DNA of 64,000 nt from Nymphaea colorata (lineage: Eukaryota > Streptophyta > Magnoliopsida > Nymphaeales > Nymphaeaceae): positions 7,077,503-7,141,502 of the forward strand of contig NC_045143.1 of the NCBI RefSeq assembly GCF_008831285.2, read 5' to 3'. The notes under the pieces were generated by a model. The model was not told the origin of the DNA. It made no database searches and saw nothing but the letters and a program-made list of their open reading frames with translations. The translations under genes were made by a program, and so were the position numbers. Positions 59,458 to 64,000 of this stretch are shown here, piece after piece. Position 1 is the stretch's first letter; each line of letters begins with the position of its first letter.

Positions 59458-59678
59458 TTGTGGCAGGCGGGAAACTTTAACTTTTCCCTTTTAAGCTTTT
59501 TTTGTTTAGAAAGTTGTTGCCCCCAAATGCAACCGGAACTCCTAAGATCATTACTTCGCAGCCGGCAGCTCCCCTTCAGCCTTCAAGGTTTCAGGAGGCT
59601 ATTGGCGATTCAAGGTTTCAGGTGGCTACTGGCGAGGCGATGTCTGCAGAGAAGGCAAGCTTCCTGCCTACATGTAGT

Positions 59679-59724
<46 letters not shown>

Positions 59725-59991
59725 TGCATTTTTATTTTTTCTAACATATGTCGGTGGGGTGTCAGGTGGGCGTGGCTGGAGTCGCTGCGGAGGAAGAAGG
59801 GATCAGAGGAGGCAAGAAGAGGAAGAAGCTCGGCACTCGTTTCCTTGCAGTATGATCCTCTCCATCGGATTCTCCTCTATTTTTTTTTTTGTCCAGACTT
59901 GAAGTTGAGATCCCAAACTTTCCCCTTTCTTAATTTCAAAATGGGTCTTATTTCTATCTCTTGTTTGTTGTTTTTCTTTTCTCAAATTTGA
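59458..59991 (+). other. Open frame across a CT microsatellite, probably not a gene
   Basis: A 177-aa frame runs through a long TC run (59673-59719), giving Leu-Ser repeats. A 27-bp tandem repeat (TTCAAGGTTTCAGGAGGCTA and following) at about 59582-59640 precedes it, and an Arg/Lys-rich segment follows. It could hold a fragment of a host exon but has no recognised domain. Confidence 0.25.
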
Positions 59992-60814
59992 TGATCAAAA
60001 AACTAGAGTGTCATGTCATGCATGAGTTGTTTGCAAAGTTAACGGAATGGTGATCTCTTTTCATTTTCTGAACAAAATCTTGCTGGTCAACTTTTGGATT
60101 AGTGCCCATTAGCCCCAATGTTCTGGCTCACTGCCCATGGCTATCATGCTTCCTTGAAACTAGCCCCTTATGGTCAACCAGCCTCAACCATCCTAGAGTT
60201 TGTAGGCGATTTACCTTGCTTAAGTTGGAGAAAGATAAAGAAAAACACCCCAGATCAGCCACATTAAGCAGCGCTCTTTCTTCCCTCATGACAACCCTCT
60301 CTCTTTCTTTGTCTTTTTCTCTCCCTTGGCAGAATTAATGGAGGGTTCACACACTTAGAAGTAGTGAGCGTTCACTAGTCAAAAGAGAACTCTGATACAG
60401 AAAAATGGTTTGAGGAGATCCAGAGTTTACCAGGTTGAGGGATTGATCAGTTCAACAAATAAAGCTACTTTTAGGCTAGTAGAGCATGGCAGCTTGTGCT
60501 TTTGGGTTTGTCCCAAATGAAGCAAAACTATGGAAAGATTGTTGCAAGAGAACATAAGTCTAATTATGCCTTGTATCCATGTAGAACTAAGAAGCATGCT
60601 AGCGGTCTGACACAATGTCTATGTCAGGATTAATTACAACAAATTTTTTGGTCTCCAATTAGTAGAATATTGATCTTCATGTTCATCACCAGGATTTGAA
60701 TTGAGGTTTCCAATCCCCATGGGTCAGACATCACACAAGAGGAAGATGTCTGGATTCCTTTATGTATGCTTTGTGTACAGATTCTTTGCTTGATCAGCAT
60801 ATACCAACTAATGC
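59992..60814. other. Gene-free stretch before Copia 3
   Basis: No domain seen on either strand. The short frames at 60102-60338 and 60427-60821 are not supported. The junction with the Copia 3 RNase H at about 60815 is abrupt. Confidence 0.5.
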
Positions 60815-61179
60815 GATGCAAAGTGGTGCGATTTCATGGAGCAGTAAGAAACAGCCGAGAATTTCACTATCTACAACAGAAGCAGAGTATAAAGCAGCAT
60901 CTCAAGTAGCACAAGAACGTGTGTGGTTGGTGCGACTGCTGAAATACATTAAACAAGATATGGATTATTCTGTGAGACAATCAAAGTGTGATTAGACTTG
61001 CAGAAAATCATGACTTCCATGCTCGAACGAAACATATAGAGGTGGAGCATCATTTTATAAAAAAGAAGGTATTCAAAGTTGAGATTCAGTTGCAGCCAAT
61101 CACTTCAGAAGATCAAGTCACTTACCAAAGGTCTGCCAGTGCAAACATGCACCAAGTTTTGAAGAATGTTAAGTCATGA
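60815..61179 (+). pseudogene. Copia 3 RNase H remnant
   Basis: Two overlapping frames: GAISWSSKKQPRISLSTTEAEYKAA, then NHDFHARTKHIEVEHHFIKKKV, both hallmark Copia RNase H segments. A frameshift at about 60985-60995 divides them. The catalytic N-terminal part is absent. Confidence 0.88.
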
Positions 61180-61206
61180 ATAAAGAGTAAGTAATGAGGG
61201 GGAGAT

Positions 61207-61822
61207 TGTAAAGAGTCATCACCGACTCTTTTGAATGAGTCGAGAAGACTCAAGAGGCTTTGAGCCTCTCTTTTTTAAGTCGGTGCTTGTGTAATGATTA
61301 AAGAAAAAAATTGTGGAAATCGGTGGAAGCATCCACCACCGACTTCTTCTCCTTTATAAATAGGGATGTTGGGCATATTGAGTGGTGTGTGCAAGAAGAG
61401 TGTGTAAGAAGCGAGTTTTGTTGAGTCTCCTTTGAGCTAGAGTTTGTATGCTTACTTTGTGAGTTGGTGTGTGAGAGTTTCAAGTGTGTGCTCAAGTGCA
61501 AGAGTATCAGGTGCTTTGATGTTAGCTCACTAAGTGAGCTTGTTGAGGTGAGTTCTTGTACCTCACTTTTATATGTTTTATTTTGACAAACAATAGAAGT
61601 GCATTGTTTGAAGTGTAGTTGGTGCATATTTTACGTTGTTGCTTGGTTAAGTTCATTTTGTGAACTTTGTTGGTGTTGTTATTAAGTTCCTATTAAGTAT
61701 ACTTTGTAAAGTTTATTATTGAGAATTATTTTGGACGTCGAGACTCTGCCAGTTTTTTTTCTCCAGATAAATTCGAGATTGGATCTAAGTTACATTTAGG
61801 GGCCACATTCGTTTTTTCAACA
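61207..61822 (+). repeat. Copia 3 LTR
   Basis: 616 bp, TGTAAAGAGTC to TTTTTCAACA. Includes a hairpin-prone segment (GACTCAAGAGGCTTTGAGCCTC) and a TATA-like CTTTATAAATAGGG at 61351. No second copy in the window. Confidence 0.85.
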
Positions 61823-61867
61823 GCTTCTCTATAAAAACCTCCTCTTAAGGGTGGGGAATGCACTTAC

Positions 61868-61940
61868 CTTCTTGTGCTCCTCCTACTCAAAGATAGAAGG
61901 AAGCACAAAGTAGCAGAAAGACGCGGTCCCATGTACTCAT
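61868..61940 (-). pseudogene. Malectin-LRR receptor kinase copy 3, orphan exon 1
   Basis: 73 bp, the same length as exon 1 of copies 1 and 2, with conserved ATG (61938-61940) and GTAAG donor. It encodes a signal peptide beginning MSTWDRVFLLLC. A TGA replaces the Arg codon CGA near its end. About 8.9 kb of unrelated DNA separates it from exon 8. Confidence 0.9.
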
Positions 61941-63090
61941 TGCGGTCCAGCAGTGTGGCCTCCCTTTTGACTGGATGGATGGATGGAAAGAAAAGGATTT
62001 TAACGAAGGAAAAGAAAGGAAAGACAGTCACTCCTTCCTACCATGAGATATTCAACATGTCTCTTCTCCTCCCCACACCAATATATCAGAGGCACATATA
62101 ATTAAGCTGGCGTTTTCCAAGTTGCAAATTAAGTCTTCAATTTTCAGATAACTGAGAACAGGTTTTGCTGTTTAAGTATGAGTAGGTGACTCGATTCTGA
62201 TGTGTAACGGAGGCGCGTAGAAGAAGGAATGAGTTCATCCGGCATCAGATGCTGAAGTAAACGTGCCAGGTACATACGTCATAAACGCTCACTGCTTGTG
62301 ATTTATGGCGGCCATGGTTGGCTTATTCAACATGGGCTTGTCACAGGCTAATCACTACATTATTGAAGGGTTGGTACTAGCATCTGACCAGACATTTGCA
62401 TAATTTAAATTAAGGCATAGACCTTTTTTTTTTTAATGGTAGTTAGAGAAGTCATTCAGATATGACAGGTTATTCATAATTACTTTGGAAATCCCATCTA
62501 TAACGTTTGAATCTTTCAAACTAAATTTTTGACTTTTTTATAAAATGTAAAAGCTATGGCATAACATGTTTTTTAGTGATCTTCAGGTGAATAGGAGGAT
62601 TAATTTTATTATCCCACCAAAAGCCGAACCTATTTCTTTCTCCTTATATTTAAGGTGTAGAGGTGCATTAGTATCACCTCACCTGACTAAATTTTCATGT
62701 GCTTCAACTTACAGGTAAGACCATGCAAGAGACGCGGTGCGTGTGCATTTTCTCCTCGCATCTCATAGGTTGAGATTATGAATAAAGAGCCTTCAATTGG
62801 TGGAGCCCCGTGCAGCAGTACCACAAGCTTCAACGCGTTGATTTTTTCGATTATCTTGTGCGATCAAACTATGTCACGTTGATTTTTTCGATTATCTTGT
62901 GCGATCAAACTATGTGCAACGAAAGATCTGGATATCTATCTGGAGACTTTTAGTTTTTAATTATATAAAAAACTGAGAACTTATTACAGAAGATGCAATT
63001 TAAAGTTGAGAAGATGTCCATCCTTTTCTATTCAAAAAAACCGAACAAAACTACTGAAATTTCACAATCTTTAATGAAGATTTTTAACCT
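61941..63090. other. Spacer of tandem unit 3
   Basis: Collinear with 35.06-36.7 kb and 45.8-47.0 kb (kinase upstream region), with deletions. No gene. A 38-bp direct repeat (GTTGATTTTTTCGATTATCT and following) occurs at about 62838 and 62878. Confidence 0.7.
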
Positions 63091-63742
63091 GTACTGCTAA
63101 TTCAAGTGAGCAGTGGTTAACAATTCAGTTCCGGAGTCCCACTTCTCAGGGGTGGGCATCGGGCCGGGCCGGGTCGGCCCGTCGGGCCCAAAACCCGGGC
63201 CCGATCCCGGCCCGGCCCGATCCCGGCCCGGCCCGATGCCTCCTGGCTCCATTGTTGGTGATGGCTCAACCAGAGGTGGGGGAGGTGGTCGCCGTACGGA
63301 AGCGTGGCCGTCGATGGCGCCGGCGAGGCTCCTCCGCGCCGCTGCCCTCTCCTTCTTGTGGGCGAAGCCATGGCTGTTGGACATGAAACCGATCATCGGA
63401 GATCCGGGCGAACGAAGATGAGAAAAAAAGAAACAAAAAGAAAAACAAAACAGGTTTTTATGCACTCTGCGTTCAAAATCTCTTCCTAGCCCCGTGACTC
63501 GTGAGAAGGAAAGTGAGACGGTTGGAGAGAGAGAAAACCCACAGCGACCGGATGGTGTTGGTTCGGCCGGAGCTGCTTGAAACCCTCCCTGGCTTGGCGA
63601 AGAAGACGACGGAAAAAGTGACCTGAGAAAAAGTTTTGGGTTTGAAAGAGAGGCGGAGGAGGGTGGAGGGGGAGGAGGAGGAGGAAGAGGACGGGGGACA
63701 GGGTCACGGGAGGAGGAGGAAGATGAAATCGGGCCCGTCAAA
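63091..63742. mobile_element. GC-rich insertion in unit-3 spacer, type uncertain
   Basis: Absent from the equivalent positions of units 1 and 2. It opens near CTCAGGGGTGGGCATCGGGCC with repeated GGCCCGGCCCGATCCC words, then a purine-rich stretch. The CAGGGGTGGGCA start resembles an hAT terminal repeat, but no matching end was found. Frames on both strands (Pro/Gly/Arg-rich) are composition artefacts. Confidence 0.45.
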
Positions 63743-64000
63743 TTGTACTTATATTTATACGTTGGTTGTTTACAGCTATTTGCTTCATCCATATATTGGT
63801 GTTCCTCCTTTGCTTTAACGCCCCTCAAACATTTCAGCATTTCTTTTAAGGTCTAAATTTTTTTCAACTCCTGAGGCAAGCCAAAAGCTACTGGACGCAC
63901 CATTTCTACAGGGCGTATTGGCAAACAAGCATTTATGTATTAAATCTACCAAAAACACAGCGTATTCAATGTCACCAAAAGTCTACACATATTGTCTGAC
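63743..64000. other. Spacer continues; dispersed repeat
   Basis: Resumes the spacer at AAATTGTACTTATATTTATA, matching 37195-37460 and 47404-47550. The array may therefore continue to the right of the window. Confidence 0.6.

Larger units (their letters stand above)
60815..61822 (+). mobile_element. Copia 3: 3' end of a Ty1/Copia element
   Basis: Plus-strand remnant with RNase H (60815-61179), polypurine tract TGAGGGGGAGAT (61195-61206) and one LTR (61207-61822). Its gag, protease, integrase, RT and 5' LTR are missing. The LTR runs directly into intron 1 of kinase copy 3, so the element was probably inserted there and its left part was lost with kinase exons 2-7. Confidence 0.88.

Noticed and set aside
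63097-63840. 247-aa Pro/Ser/Gly-rich frame
   Set aside because: Made by GC-rich word repeats and purine runs; opposite-strand frames are equally long.

Overview
This is nuclear DNA from a flowering plant. The evidence is multi-exon genes with GT-AG introns, plant-type malectin-like/leucine-rich-repeat (LRR) receptor kinases, a plant secreted GDSL esterase/lipase, and plant-lineage Copia and Ty3/Gypsy (Tat-type) LTR retrotransposons. The species cannot be named from the sequence. No rRNA, tRNA, CRISPR array or bacterial-type operon was seen.

The framework is a tandem array of about 10-kb units, all on the minus strand. Each unit holds one malectin-LRR receptor kinase gene plus its upstream spacer. 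The stop codons of the three copies lie at 897, 40298 and 50487. Removing the two retroelements from unit 1 brings its length back to about 10.6 kb, close to the 10.2 kb of unit 2. Only the middle copy (40298-45812, 13 exons, 875 aa) is readable throughout. Copy 1 (897-1146 plus 22094-27246) is a pseudogene with nonsense codons, a frameshift and a lost DFG aspartate. Copy 3 (50487-52982, with its first exon stranded at 61868-61940) is shattered.

1-27 kb: the last exon of kinase copy 1 is split by a minus-strand Copia element (1147-22093, target duplication CAATG). That element in turn contains a 14.1-kb Tat-type Gypsy element (7293-21432). 27-35 kb: a second Copia element (27251-35057, target duplication TTACG) sits 4 bp upstream of the copy-1 start codon and carries about 1.6 kb of apparently foreign DNA in its leader. 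35-40 kb: unit-1 spacer. 40-46 kb: the intact kinase. 46-50 kb: unit-2 spacer. 50-53 kb: kinase copy 3, fused in exon 8 to a duplicate of the GDSL upstream region. 54.7-56.4 kb: an intact four-exon GDSL gene (373 aa). 57-60 kb: AT-rich DNA with small repeat relics. 60.8-61.8 kb: the 3' end of a third Copia element. 61.9-64 kb: exon 1 of kinase copy 3 and its spacer, with a GC-rich insertion.

Two genes are likely functional: the kinase at 40-46 kb (surface receptor, probably defence or development signalling) and the GDSL hydrolase. The rest records gene duplication followed by decay under retrotransposon load. Many inactivating changes are C-to-T (or G-to-A) transitions, as expected of heavily methylated DNA. 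Exon boundaries are my own splice-site readings, supported by conserved phase and length between copies; no transcript evidence was available.
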